From Pseudoscleropodium purum (Eukaryota > Streptophyta > Bryopsida > Hypnales > Brachytheciaceae), in assembly GCA_963969395.1 (NCBI GenBank), contig OZ017796.1, positions 37,624,243 through 37,688,242 of the forward strand: a DNA stretch of 64,000 nt, read 5' to 3'. The position numbers were made by a program, and so were the translations under genes. A model generated the notes under the pieces. That model was not told where the DNA came from. It searched no databases and saw only the letters and a program-made list of their open reading frames with translations. Shown piece by piece: positions 45,203 through 56,387 of this stretch (its first letter is position 1; the number at the start of each line of letters is the position of its first letter).

Positions 45203-48200
45203 CTACGACTGCGGAGGAGCCAGGAGACTGGGCTCCGCCTGGTCAAATAAATCCAAGGCCAGCAAGCTGTACGCATGCTCGGTGGGATGGAAACTGTCCC
45301 ACCACACATACGGGTAGGCGTCTTGGCAGGTGCCGATTGATTCCTTGTTGCACAAAATGGCAGTTTCAAGGACACCAGTGCCACAACATCCGGCCCTCGT
45401 TTCGCTAAACCCTGTTCAACATAAAAAGCAAGCTTGCACTATCGTCAATTTCCTTAAATTGGCGAGAGTCTGGGCATTAAATTTTTCGACATTCTTCTGC
45501 AAAAACTCTAAAAATATATTGAAGAGACATTTCCGTTTCAGGCTGCGCATCTTGGAAAGGACCAGTGTCTTGGAATTTCGTCAATTTATCAAAACTTATG
45601 TTTGTACCAGTAGATTGTAATTGACCAATCTTAGTCAAATATTCAATCACTCCCTAAGCACTTCAAATGGTCAGAAGTGACTGTGAACGGTAACAAATCA
45701 CCTTGGAGGCATCAAACACTCGAGGAAATCATGTTCTGTCCAAATAGTAATAGTTCTAAAGAAGTCTAAACCGTTGCCTACATTACTGAATGGTGCAAGG
45801 ATATGTTCACAAAGTTGCAACAATTATCTATTCTCTTCCAAGGTGGGTTTCATATTTTTAATGCAGGCACTAAGGAGTTGCAGGGACCGAAAGAGTAGGT
45901 GGAAATTGAATTTATTCGTACCGTATTGTTTGGGATTTCGCACGAAATTGTTAAGTAGAGTATATGCTTCGATGTACAAGAGCCTCCCCCCCTGAAGAGT
46001 TGGTTTCAAGCCACTAATCAGGATTTGCAACTGCCCATTGAATTTCACTGCTACGTTGTTGAAATCCTCAACGCAGCCTTGTTTCCCTTTGCCGTGTAAT
46101 GTGATCTGAGAAGGCAGGCACCCAATTGGTGGAAGACCCAGTACTGCAATATTGCGTCCTCCCAATTGGTACAACTCCTGTGGAATTCAATCATTATGCG
46201 CAGTGAATAACCAATTTTTTTTTAAAAATGTAACTCAAAGTGTTAAATCAGTGTAGCAGAATCAGAGGATGGTATGAAAGCTGTAAAATCTAGGACTAAT
46301 TTAGATCTGTGGTTTCAGCATGCAAGTAAAGTTTACAGTCATTTTAATCAAAAGGAGGTTGATTTATGCGCTGTGAAATCAGCAGGTGCACCTGGATGTA
46401 AGAGTGGACAAGGTCAATGAGGAATGTGGTGTAGGTGTCGGGGGTGTATTTCTCCATCAAAACAGGGTTTAAGTAGTAATTGTTAACCCAATCATTAGCA
46501 CCAGTGCTGAAGATGTACAAAGCTTTGGAAATGATGTCGTTTCCCTTTTCCGGGCCAACCAACGACACTACCTCGTTCTTCCAATTCTTGTACCACAGAA
46601 ACTGCGCGGTCAACCCCTTCACATTCTGCAGGGACTTACAACTTAGTCGAAACCTCAGAGTCAACACTGGAAAACAATGAACACAGGTATGCACAGAAAA
46701 CCTGAAAATTGCAACCTAAAATGTACAGAGCACTTTCATTTTGAATGGCGATTCTGGGTGTACATTCCACCATGTTGCTGAAAAAGCAAGCACAGTGAAA
46801 CATCCTAAACATTCTTGAGAGATCAGAAGATTCTTTTGGGAAGAAAATCATGTATAGGCTTATAAGGAACCAAAACAAGGAAGGAGAGAACAATGGAGAG
46901 CATGGTGCAACATTGAAGTAGTCAGAAGAGAATGAAGAAGAATTTGAGGAGTCACAAAGGTCTCTTTACAGAATGGTAGAGCTCACAAGTTGCAATTAAG
47001 AGTTTTTTCTTTCCATTTTGGACCCCAAACAACTCTAAGCCTTAGAGTCTATTCCTATACACATTAGTCTTGATGTAAAGTTTGAGAATAGACTCTTTTG
47101 GTGGAAGTCATACTCCTCTTCTATGTGCAAAACAAATATCTTTTATGTGTCAAGTCTGAGATGCTACGAAGCTAAGAGTGTTATGTCAAGGGTATGGTTT
47201 AGTCCACTTACAAAATTGGCGGCTGTGCCGTCGTACCAGCCAGAAGCCGAAGATGCAAAGTTGATGCCTGTGAGAATGGCATTGCCATGTGCATTGGGTG
47301 CCAAGTACGGTAGCGTCAATGGAAGGCCAATTCTCTCACCTGCATACAATTCACCGTTAAAAAAGCATCATCAGAAACCCAAGTTTGTTTAAAACAGCAA
47401 TATTCAGGAATTTGGTAAGCATAGAAAGGGTTTAGATTTGAGGAACTGTAGTAGGTTTGAGTTGCTCTACTAAGAGCGGGAGAAGATTTCCAAGATTTTA
47501 AAGATGAGTTGGTCTCCCCAAAGCCCACCTGAGCACTTGAAAGTACTGGATTTCAGAGCATTAATATACTGGTCTCGATCACATGTTTGGCACTCTGAAA
47601 TCTGCCATTAACCATCTATAGATGCAGAGCTACACCAAGTCATGTCAATTGCAGCTCACTGAAAATACAACTCTTTCCAATATAAATAGATATAAATTTA
47701 GGTTTTCCAACCTCCGACAAGAAACACAAGGTGAACATATTACGAGAGCTAGTTGTAATAACTTGAGAGCACCTGGAGGCCTAGCCATACATTCTTGAGC
47801 GATCGTGAGAACTCATCTTCTCCAATATAGATGGAAACCAATAAAAAAAAAGACTCCAAATCTAACAGGGGAACTGATCCTGCTCAAAAAGATTCAAGAC
47901 TCCTTGTGCAAGGGAATTAATGCTGCTCTTGAAATAGAATCCAGACTCCTTTTACAAGGGTCTTGAAGCTGCTCAAAATGACAGACTATTTAGGCAAGGG
48001 TGTCAACTGATGCTGCTCGAAAAGAATCTAGATTCTTCTTGAAAGGGTGTCAAAGGCAGCTACTCAAGAACGTTACCCATAATGTTATGGCATTGCAAGG
48101 CTAGTAATAGAACACTCACTGATGAAGTCGGTGACAATCTTTCCGTCACAGAAGCGGCCGGTGGCACCGGCGCCAAAATGTCGACCATACGGCGCGAAGT

Positions 48201-48420
48201 TGCTCTTCACCACCGTGAGAAGATAATTGTTGTTGCCAGCATCGACAGTGGAGTCACCAAATATGACAACAGCGGGAATAATCGACTTGTAGTCAATAGT
48301 GGACGCCTTTGAGGTCAAGTTCGCAAACTCACCCCGTCTCAGCCCCATCACTCCCACTGCAAACAACACTTGCAATGCAACAACAACTGCAGCTGCAGCT
48401 CTAGATGTTAGTTTCGCCAT
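45203..48420 (-). CDS. GDSL esterase/lipase (SGNH hydrolase), five exons, 375 aa
   Basis: Plant GDSL-type serine hydrolase, likely secreted. The family hydrolyses acyl esters and includes cutin, lipid and cell-wall active enzymes. Exons in transcription order: 48420-48120, 47339-47212, 46625-46392, 46177-45922, 45411-45203, all GT-AG, with phases 1, 0, 0, 1. A hydrophobic N-terminus (residues 8-25) acts as signal peptide. Block I is [14 protein letters not shown] with catalytic Ser57; the block II glycine is in [15 protein letters not shown]; block III is STGANDW with Asn187; block V is [12 protein letters not shown] with catalytic Asp345 and His348. The NPKQYGF and GCCGTG landmarks of the plant family are present across the last junction. 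Length and five-exon layout are typical. All oxyanion-hole and triad residues are intact, so it should be active. Intron 1 and the upstream region carry separate tandem repeats. The natural substrate cannot be read from the sequence. Confidence 0.95.
45440..45600. repeat. Copy of the peroxidase-intron motif in GDSL intron 4
   Basis: CGTCAATTTCCTTAAATTGG (from about 45,443), followed by CGAGAGTC, and TTTCGTCAATTTATC (about 45,578) repeat the GTCAATTTCGTTAAATTGGC motif found in the introns of the peroxidase genes. This links the GDSL and peroxidase loci by a shared short repeat family rather than by gene function. Confidence 0.45.
47851..48056. repeat. Short tandem repeat in GDSL intron 1
   Basis: About four diverged units of 50-65 bases, each with a form of AGACTCC, then CAAGGG, then a TGCTGCTC core and AAAAGAATCC (for example TGCTGCTCTTGAAATAGAATC and TGCTGCTCGAAAAGAATCTA). 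It lies just before the exon 1 donor on the plus strand, that is near the 5' end of intron 1 in the transcript. Non-coding. Confidence 0.65.
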
Positions 48421-48509
48421 AGCTCAGTGTGGAGTCTGGCAATTGGTAAAGGCTTCTCCCCAATGCAGCTAATTTCTTGCTGCCTGCGACACAAGGAGAA
48501 CTGATATGT

Positions 48510-48910
48510 TAAAGCTTAAATCAGAATATGCTATGCATTACTTGCTCCGCTCACTCATACTACCTGTGGAAAACGAGCCCTATCTCAAGATATGCTGCAC
48601 ATCACTTGATTCTTACACGCACGGTGCATGTGAAAAAAAAGTCCCTGATGTAAGCTTATATCATGATATGTGATGCGTGACTTGCTCCTTACACTCACTT
48701 TTCCTGTGAAAAAAAGAGCAATGATACTAGAAGCTAAAAAATCAGGGTATGCTACACATTGTTTTCTCCGCTCACTCTTTCTGCCTGTGAAAAGAATGAC
48801 CTATCTCAAGATATGCTGCACACTACTACTTGATTTTTACATGACACAAGCTTATATCATGACGTGCTACACATTAGATCCTCCTAGGACTCAAACTGCC
48901 TGTGAATCAA
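48510..48910. repeat. Tandem repeat immediately upstream of the GDSL gene
   Basis: Six monomers of about 65-85 bases, starting near 48,516, 48,589, 48,655, 48,737, 48,807 and 48,853. Each has a form of ATCATGATATGCT.CACAT, a CTTG.TCC.. stretch and CCTGTGAAAA. Monomers 1-3 and 4-6 resemble each other in order, so the array arose by doubling of a ~220-base trimer. It begins about 90 bases before the GDSL start codon, in the position of the proximal promoter or 5' leader. It could influence expression; that is inference from position only. Confidence 0.75.
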
Positions 48911-50221
48911 GAGCCAGGAAGATTTTATTATGGCTTTGGCATGGGATGGAGGTCTTTCTATCAGGCCATATTCTACACAGTGAGCAGAGTGAAATGAAAG
49001 GCACTGGGGACAGCTTCAACTACCTTTCACATCACTTTTTGTAATGGAAATGAGTATTGCCATGCATTCTACCCACCCAGTTTCAATGTAAGCAGAGAAC
49101 GTTTTGGAAATGAGATGGGTGGTAGTGAGAGAGGATGATATAGTTGGTATGAAACAGCCATGCACAACAGATTTGGCATGAGTTTCAACATTACAGCTTG
49201 CAGGTAAGTGCTGGTGTGATAGCAACCAAACAATGGAGTTGAGTATGCTGATTTGTGATTCTGAATATGGAGTAGCATCGCAAGGACTGGATAACCTGGA
49301 GAGTTTGTAGGCACGATCTCAAAGGTTATTGTCAAGTTGTAGAGCTCTTACTCCTCGGAATGAATCGTGCACTCTCATTTTTTCATCATTAATTAATTGA
49401 CTCATGTTGAACACAATGCTATGCATTATTAGCCTCTCCCTCTCGTCTCAAGGAAACTCAATACGTCTGCAATTAATGGTCAACATGGAACTATGGGCTA
49501 TGGGAAGAGAATTTGAAGAGAATATGTCATATGGCCTTTTGGCCTTTCAAATGAATTGTACCCTTGCTTTTGCATTTATTAATGTTATAATTGGATGGTG
49601 CTTGGTTTCTTTTCAGATGAAGTAGAAAGGAAATAAAGACTTAGAAGGATACCCTCATAATTGATCAGAGAGACGATCAAAGCAGTTAGGATCCACAGGG
49701 GTTTCCATTTCCTTTGCTTGCTTGCTGATCTCATTTCAGAAGACCTGGTGCAGCTCGTTGCATCAAAGGTTCTGCGATATTAATTTTGACAGAACTTCAT
49801 GACTCACTAAGTCATTTTCAGATCTTCAAGGTATCAATGATCGATGCTCATTCATTTGGAGTTAAACCACCACAGGCAATGGAAGTCCGTGCCGATCGAG
49901 GTTGATGGAAATGTGTTGATTGCTCTTCTGTCTGTTAAGTGCTCACAGGAAGAGGTCGGTCAGTCTCAATGAACTTGTCTCTCTCACTGCTACGTATCCC
50001 GTGTACGCATTATTGACACTGAATTCATTCACTGGGATCGAGCATTACCAGCAAGCCACTCACTTATTTTTTAATAAAAAAATGTAGGATAAACAGGGCA
50101 AAAATAATGAGACAAATTGGAGGTTAAAAAGTTGCAAACAAGATACGGAAATTCCCTCTTTCCCTTAAAAATTAACCTCATTAGAACCAATCAATCTTGG
50201 GTGTCTCACTATACCTTGTAA

Positions 50222-50222
<1 letters not shown>
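48911..50222. other. Upstream intergenic DNA of the GDSL gene, no gene seen
   Basis: Moderate-complexity DNA with small frames on both strands (for example 49016-49335 -, 49404-49625 +) that lack domains. Distal promoter elements cannot be told apart by eye. Confidence 0.45.
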
Positions 50223-50266
<44 letters not shown>

Positions 50267-50324
50267 AAAGTTTCTACACACACACAAATATATATATATG
50301 TGTGTGTGTGTAGAAACTTTTGAT
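50223..50324. repeat. (TA)n microsatellite followed by a 62-base hairpin
   Basis: About 20 TA units (50,225-50,264) run into a near-perfect inverted repeat. ATCAAAAGTTTCTACACACA (from 50,263) is mirrored by TGTGTGTAGAAACTTTTGAT (to 50,324), with AATATATATATA in the loop. Such cruciform-prone TA tracts are common sites of instability. Confidence 0.85.
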
Positions 50325-51420
50325 TTTGGAGGTTAATATTGAATACTATAACCTACACAAATAGTGCATATACAGACACCATATATTAAACAATTCATAC
50401 AAATGAATCATACATGATTGTACAATAGGAGAAAAAAACACAAAAATAAGAAACTCACAAGTAGTATTATATTGGCTAAGCTTGACTTCTGCAATATATC
50501 TTTAAATATTGTTTTATCACAAATCTAAGTTCAAGCAAATGAACAAATAACAATCCAAAATGAGACATTCATTATTTTGCCTATTTGGAGATGAAAAATG
50601 GAAGCTCCTCATGGTGAATTCTTCCCCTCCCCTTCAGACTATTTCTTGTGTAGATTTAGAAATTTTGTACTATGGATCATTAATTTGTATTGTATAGTAG
50701 TTGTAATAGAGTATGCTTCGAAGAAATGATACTATAGAAACTTGAATATTTTTTAAATTTATTAGCTCCAACCAAAATTGTCTTATTTGAGTGACATATT
50801 TTCTAATTTTGGTGACATATTGGATGTCTTAGTGGACATCTAATGTCATGTCTTGTATTAGACAAGAGTCAAGTATACTTGACATTTTTGTTTAGATAAT
50901 AAGGTCCTTTTCATTAGTTGAGACAATTTGAAATCTCACTATAATTATGAATCTAAATTTAAAGTGTAATATGTGTTCATTAAATTGAGACACTTTATAA
51001 AAAAGAACCTTTTATATGAAAATCATATATGGGGGGTAATTTATTTTAACTTCAACTTAAAGTTGACTCCATTAGACGTTGCAAAGGATCTTACTACTAG
51101 ATGTCACATGAAGAAAACTCTAACTTCAACATTTAAAATGTACCCTATAGTAGGTCTCATATTGTTTTTAAAGTAAATACTAATGAAGTACTGAACAATC
51201 AACCAAACTCCTTCATATCTTTATGGAATTTGTTTCTTGGATGGTCTTAGTGATAATTTAACCAATGAACATTGTTGTTTTTTAGAATACATTGAAAGCT
51301 AAACCAAAGAGTTGATTGTGAAGTTTGAAGTTTATATTATGACTTCAATTTTGTATCAAGAACAAATATGCAAAGTCCAATCGGCATTGTCCTTAGTTTT
51401 TGAAGGTAGTCCAAACATCC
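50325..51420. other. AT-rich intergenic DNA, no gene seen
   Basis: No credible frame; AT-rich throughout. No repeat ends recognised. Confidence 0.5.
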
Positions 51421-51428
51421 AATTGCAC

Positions 51429-51849
51429 CAGGGTTGATGAATCTCTACATCTGCCCGAAAAAGGCATCCGCAACCCGGACGTCCGTCCGCACGGACGCAG
51501 CGTCCTTTCCGCCGTCGGAAAGCAAACGCCTTAGCCGCGGCGAACGGGCGGGGCAAACGAGATGGGCGGACGGGATGGGTGGATGGGATGGACGGACGGG
51601 CGGGGCAGTTGGGCGCCCGCGGGACGGTTGGGCGCCCGCGGGACGGTTGGAATAGGGCGGTTGGGGAAGCGGACGGGGGAGATGGTCAGCGGTTGAAGCA
51701 GTCAAGCGGTTGAGGTGGACGGCGACGTCGGGTGCGGCAGACGGTCTAGGCAGACACTACGTCCGCTAGACTTGCAAATGTCAACGGACGCTGCGGACAC
51801 AACGTCCACGTCCGGACGTCCCGGACGTCCAACCGTCCTATCAACCCTG
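51429..51849. mobile_element. hAT-type MITE, GC-rich (copy B)
   Basis: 421 bases with the same CAGGGTTGA ... TCAACCCTG ends as copy A and a perfect 8-base target duplication AATTGCAC (51421-51428 and 51850-51857). The orientation is opposite to copy A: its left end (GAATCTCTACATCTGCCCGA) corresponds to the right end of copy A. The middle has a local duplication (GGGACGGTTGGGCGCCCGC occurs twice near 51,621) and many GGACGG words. Frames on both strands (51356-51556 -, 51434-51655 +, 51445-51705 -) are composition artefacts. Confidence 0.93.
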
Positions 51850-51857
51850 AATTGCAC

Positions 51858-53154
51858 TAGGTATCTAAAAGGACCATCTAAAAGGACTACTCAAACAAAT
51901 GTTCTCATTATATACATCTCCTATATCAACAAGTAACCTATTGTTGAATGAATAATTTTAGTCATCTATTAAATTAAAAAAAAATTGATCCCTCATAGCT
52001 TTTGTATCTCATGTTCAAATGATGCATTATTTGGCGCATTGAAATCTCCTTGAAATTCTTTGGTGCATTAAAAATATTCAATTCAATCATAGACCAATTC
52101 GACATAAATGCAAAAAAGCTTCAAATTCCTTTAGCCCATAAACAACTCAAAAAAGAGGCCTTCCCATCACTTCTAAGAAAAAAAGGCCGTATTGCAATTG
52201 CCATTACAAGCAACACTTGAATTCTCCTAGTTTGTCTCTAAAGCAAAAAAGTGACACTAGAGTACATCAAATGTTACTTTGCATAAGTCTAGCCAATGAA
52301 CAATGTCTCTTATGTTGTAGTAGATTTGTTGTTCTTTTTTTAGAAGATAAAAAAAAAATTTACATCAAATGTTACTTTTGTATAAGTCTAGCTAGTGAAC
52401 AATGTGTCTCTTATGTTGCAATGGATTTGGTTATTTTTTAGAAGATTAAAAAAAAAAATTGTGATTCTAAAGAAGTCGGATTTCTGGTCCAAAATGACCT
52501 TAAACTACCTTGGGTGATGACAAGTGGTACGGACTTGGACTTTTGATGGAATCCATGAGGTTCCAAGTTCAACTCGCCATGTTGACATTGCTTGCATGGG
52601 GGCTCTTCATACTAGTGCACAAGGAGTTGTTGTTTGTCCCTTCCACCTATTCATGATTGGAATAAGGTCCATAGTTTGCTATGGATGTATTAGGTCTGTC
52701 TTAGTTGCAACCTTCAAAGGTTGTATGTTTTCCAAAAAAATGACAGATTTGAACCACTCAATCTTTTCAAGATGACTGCTAAGTTCCTAAAGTTTAGTCA
52801 TAAATAATCTACATTCAGTTCTACTAGCATTATTATTTAGTCTATACATGATTTCTTCCAAAAGGAGGAACTTATCTACAACTTGGAGTTCATGAATGTA
52901 GGTTGGATTATACATATAATTGTTACGTAGGTAGTAATTGACTTTTTGAAGGATGAATGTATTTGGAGAAAGATTTAGTGAAAACATTGTAATTTGTTGT
53001 TTTTTAATGAATAGATAGCTCTAATGTAGCTTGAAAGTAAGTGATTACTAGAATAGGAGCAACGCAAATTGTGTAATTTAGGGATCATTTCAAACATGCC
53101 ATTAACCATTTGGGATCTTAATTATTACATCTCTTATAACCATTTGATCCTTTT
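51858..53154. other. AT-rich intergenic DNA, no gene seen
   Basis: Contains a short local duplication: ACATCAAATGTTACTTTGCA (about 52,263) and ACATCAAATGTTACTTTTGT (about 52,362), each followed by TATAAGTCTAGC-like and GAACAATGTSTCTTATGTTG words, about 98 bases apart. Frames 52217-52441 and 52524-52775 have no domain. Confidence 0.5.
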
Positions 53155-53412
53155 TCTTCTTCAATTTTTATTACTTTGTCCATCATTCTAATAGGTCCAT
53201 ATAAACATATCCATGATTTTTTCTCAAAGGATGATCTTTTGGACAATTAGTTCAAGAAAATTATGCATTTGGTTTGGGATTAGGCTTTTTGAGAAATGCA
53301 TGCACCCAATGGACTTTAGGATCACTTTATGTGTTCAAATATCATTCATTTCACATTGCAATTTTACAAGCTTGTTTGGAAGATGTCAAGTCACAACGTT
53401 AGGATGTCACTA
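53155..53412 (-). repeat. Distal part of the duplicated peroxidase 3' flank
   Basis: Matches 22,878-23,030 beside peroxidase 2 (CATTCTAATAGGTCCATATA, TTTTGGACAATTAGTTCAAG, GAGAAATGCATGCA). It is cut off from the rest of the flank by the Mutator-like element that follows. Confidence 0.8.
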
Positions 53413-53421
53413 CGTTTAACA

Positions 53422-53468
53422 GCGTACCACTATTTCTCACCCTTAAAAAAGCAGCTATTAGTGGACTG
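53422..53468 (+). repeat. MULE left terminal inverted repeat
   Basis: Starts GCGTACCACTATTTCTCACC. From base 7 inward it matches the reverse complement of 58,680-58,726 (GGGGAGCACTATTTCTCACC) with few changes, and AGTGGACTG against AGTAGTCTGG still aligns at the inner edge. Confidence 0.85.
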
Positions 53469-53758
53469 AACTCGACAGGTCCATGCGGGTGGCAGGTGGC
53501 CCGCTTCTCTGCCCCCCCCCCTCGATCTGACAGTCCGTCATTCCGTTGGGCCGCTCTGCCCGGTCGCAGCTACCTGGAGAAATTGGGTAGTGTTTCGGTA
53601 CCAATGTTCTGGAGGCATGGCACATGCATGCCTCATACTCCATGTGGTATGCGCCATTATGGAATGATCGTACGACCTCGATTGAGGAGCTGCTCGTAGT
53701 ATTCTGCCGCCATGCTTCAAGTTGTTTTAGGTTTTGCTCGAAGGAGATCAATCGGAAA

Positions 53759-54069
53759 GTTAGGGTTTCAATGACTACGGCTTGGATACTGTTTTCCCAC
53801 ATTATTGCATGAGAGAAGCTAGGGTTTCAGTTCTGCTAATTTGCTATTGTCTTCGTGCATTTCTGTAGGGATTTAGGGTTTCAGTGCTTCTGATTTCATA
53901 GGGCGGTGCTGTAATTGGTATTGCTTTCACAATGATCCAATTTAGGGTGTTGCAAATGGTGGCATGCAAGGTTTCAGGGGCATCATACATGTGGTTTACG
54001 GTACGGCTTGGGAGTGCTGCATTTGCTACTGTCTGCTGTTTTTTGTAATTTGGCTTTAAGATAGGGTTT
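53759..54069 (+). promoter_or_regulatory. Cluster of telobox-like TAGGGTTT sites in the MULE 5' region
   Basis: TAGGGTTT occurs at about 53,761 (TAGGGTTTCA), 53,820-53,827, 53,874-53,881 and 54,062-54,069, with a related GGGTTAGGGTTGA at about 54,256. In plants the telobox (AAACCCTA) is a known promoter element of growth-related genes. The cluster precedes the first ATG of the transposase region (54,345), so it may be the transposon promoter. Confidence 0.35.
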
Positions 54070-54344
54070 CGTTCGTTTCTTCAAACTGGCTCTACAGCTC
54101 TTCAATCCCGAATTGCTCAAGATTGAAGGCAACGTCAATGTGTGTTGTAGGGTACAAGGTGTGATAGTATGAGGTGAGGAATCTTGAATTGTATATTGTA
54201 TCGTAGACAACCGGGATAATTTGGAGGAGTATTTGGAAGGCCGCTTTGTATTTCAGGGTTAGGGTTGAACGAGTGCTCACAATCGCCTTGTGAGGGTCTC
54301 CTTCACTTCCATTTCTGAAGAAGGGGATTATTCCCTCCCTCGCA

Positions 54345-56387
54345 ATGGCGGCCACGACATGGGAACGTGCACCCATGGATGTTTATACGAACGTCGAAAC
54401 GCAGTCCACGTTGAACACTGAATGGGAAGTGACGTGGTTGGAATTGTACAAGGATCAGTGCCACATCTAATTACGACAGATTGAAGCTAAGGTTCAACAC
54501 CCTCTGGCAGGGCTCATATGCAAGGCAGACTTGCTGTGGGAGCTGCGAGAGACAAAACGAGTGCGCCAGGTACCAGATAGTGAAAAGAAACGTGCAGTCG
54601 TCATGGAGCAGTGTTTCATCCCTACTACCAGAACTGAAGACTTCATACGTGGGATGGAGAAAGCGAACGGTTTAGCCCTATGCAAGTATGTCAAGATACG
54701 CACCAAGGCAATTAAAGAATGCAGCAGCTTCGGCGCAACTGAAAGTACCCCTAAAGAGGTCACAAGGTATGCATATTGTAGTGGAGGCTTGTTTTGTAGT
54801 GTTCTTTCTGTAGTGTCTCTAACTGCTTCTCAAGAATGCTGTATTTCTCACAAGAGCTCTATTCGTTGTTCATTGTGCAGTTACCATTGTTAGTATGGTC
54901 CACAAGACCACAGTGGAAATGTTAAGGGACTCACTGCAATGTTGCTGCCTAGACAAAGACCGAAGTTGGTAGTCACAGTAGCTGCCAAGAACACACGTAT
55001 GCGGAAGAAGAAAAATTCCTTTGTCGAATGCGAAGTAGAACCTCTGAAAGAAAAGAAGAGGAGGGGTAGGCCAAAGAAAACTGCCACTATTGAAGGTGAA
55101 TTGCAGCCTGTGAACGAAAAGAAGGCAAGGGGTAGGCCAAAGAAAAACACTACGGCGGTCTCTGAATTATAGCTAGGAATTGAAAAGAAGTCCAGGGGTA
55201 GGCCTAAGAAAACCAACCCACTTCAAGGCGAATTGCAGCCTGCTGAGCAAAAGAAGAAAAAGGGGAGGCCGAAGAAACCTACTGCCACACTGGATGCTGC
55301 AGATGGCAACTGTCTTCAGCCAAATTCCACCCGGAAGGTCAAGGACGCCTGTCTTCTAGGTGTCCTTCATGAAACTACCATGGCATTAGAAGACGCCATT
55401 GTTGACACTGGCAAACATATATCTCCAGATGTCGGACGCGTAGACCTAAACCTGACAACTGAGAACTTTGACTAGGTGGTTTTGCAGCTAGTGCATGGGC
55501 TCTTCATAAACTGCAGCACTTGCAATGCTCTTTCCCTACTGCCACTGAATTCTGGGCTTATGTAATCGAGCAGTGGTTACCAAAGGTTCATATGTGGGTG
55601 GTCGGGTACAGGAATCTACCTTACGCCAGGCAGGATACAAATGCTGCAGTGGAGAGTTATCACAGCTACATGAAATCGGTTTTGAAGGCAGAGAGGAGTC
55701 GAATGATCGGTCGTCGTGTGGACTGGTGTATCCATGTTTTGACTAGAGATGTTCTCACATACTATTGGTACCAGCGCTTTCACAAAGAGGGTGGCTTCCG
55801 CGAAAATAGGAAGGAACGAGGCATTGTAGTGTCCGCCCTCATACTTGCCAGAGCAATACCAGATAGCGATGTGACTCTACCACTGCTGGAGGGGGGGGCC
55901 TGCATATGTCACATCTACTACACATAGGCATCTACGATACATGGTGCATAACCCGGAAAAACTGTAGGCAACCTACAATTGCGTGCATTTGCAGAGAGGC
56001 AACACTTGCAAACACAAGGTGAAAGTCTTCAAGATGTTGCGTCCGGAATTGGCGGAGGGGACTATTGCTAGGTTTTGCGGTTCACTGAAAGGAACGGCAA
56101 GTGGAGGGATTAGCCACTACCTAACCCCTGCAGGGGTTGCTCAGGTATCCGACATGGCGGGTCCACATTCCAAAGCACCTGCATCTTCATCCGGACTTGT
56201 GACAGACAATGACCACGGACGCAAGGTGGTGGACCTACAAGCAACTTTGGCACTGCAAGTACAAGAGCTTCTGCACTTCGTAATAGGAAATAATACCCTC
56301 ATGGAACACCTCCATGGTGATTTCTATCGGCTGCTTGAGAAGATGAAAACATTGGCTGCAGAAATGGAATCTGGATCATACATCTAG
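54345..56387 (+). pseudogene. MULE transposase gene, broken, with AT-hooks and SWIM finger
   Basis: Pieces in order: an ATG at 54,345 opens a frame with a TAA in the middle (about 54,468) that then runs on to a GTATGC donor-like site near 54,768. A basic segment 54,939-55,475 has four AT-hook cores (GRPKK) spaced 22-26 residues, interrupted by one in-frame TAG at 55,170. A different frame (55,490-55,927) reads WVVGYRNLPYARQDTNAAVE and continues with ESYHSYMK, the conserved C-terminal part of this transposase family. A SWIM zinc finger (CIC, then CKHKVKV) at about 55,985-56,040 is split by a frameshift. The DDE catalytic core is not visible between the AT-hooks and the NTNAAVES-like block, so it has been lost or lies in unrecognised decayed sequence. 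Not able to mobilise the element by itself. Confidence 0.75.

Noticed and set aside
53759..54069. Interstitial telomere repeat
   Set aside because: TAGGGTTT occurs as single, separated words with no TTTAGGG tandem array; listed as telobox-like sites instead.
54481..54893. Independent gene upstream of the AT-hook segment
   Set aside because: The frame is continuous with the ATG at 54,345 except for one stop and lies inside the MULE; treated as the N-terminal part of the broken transposase.
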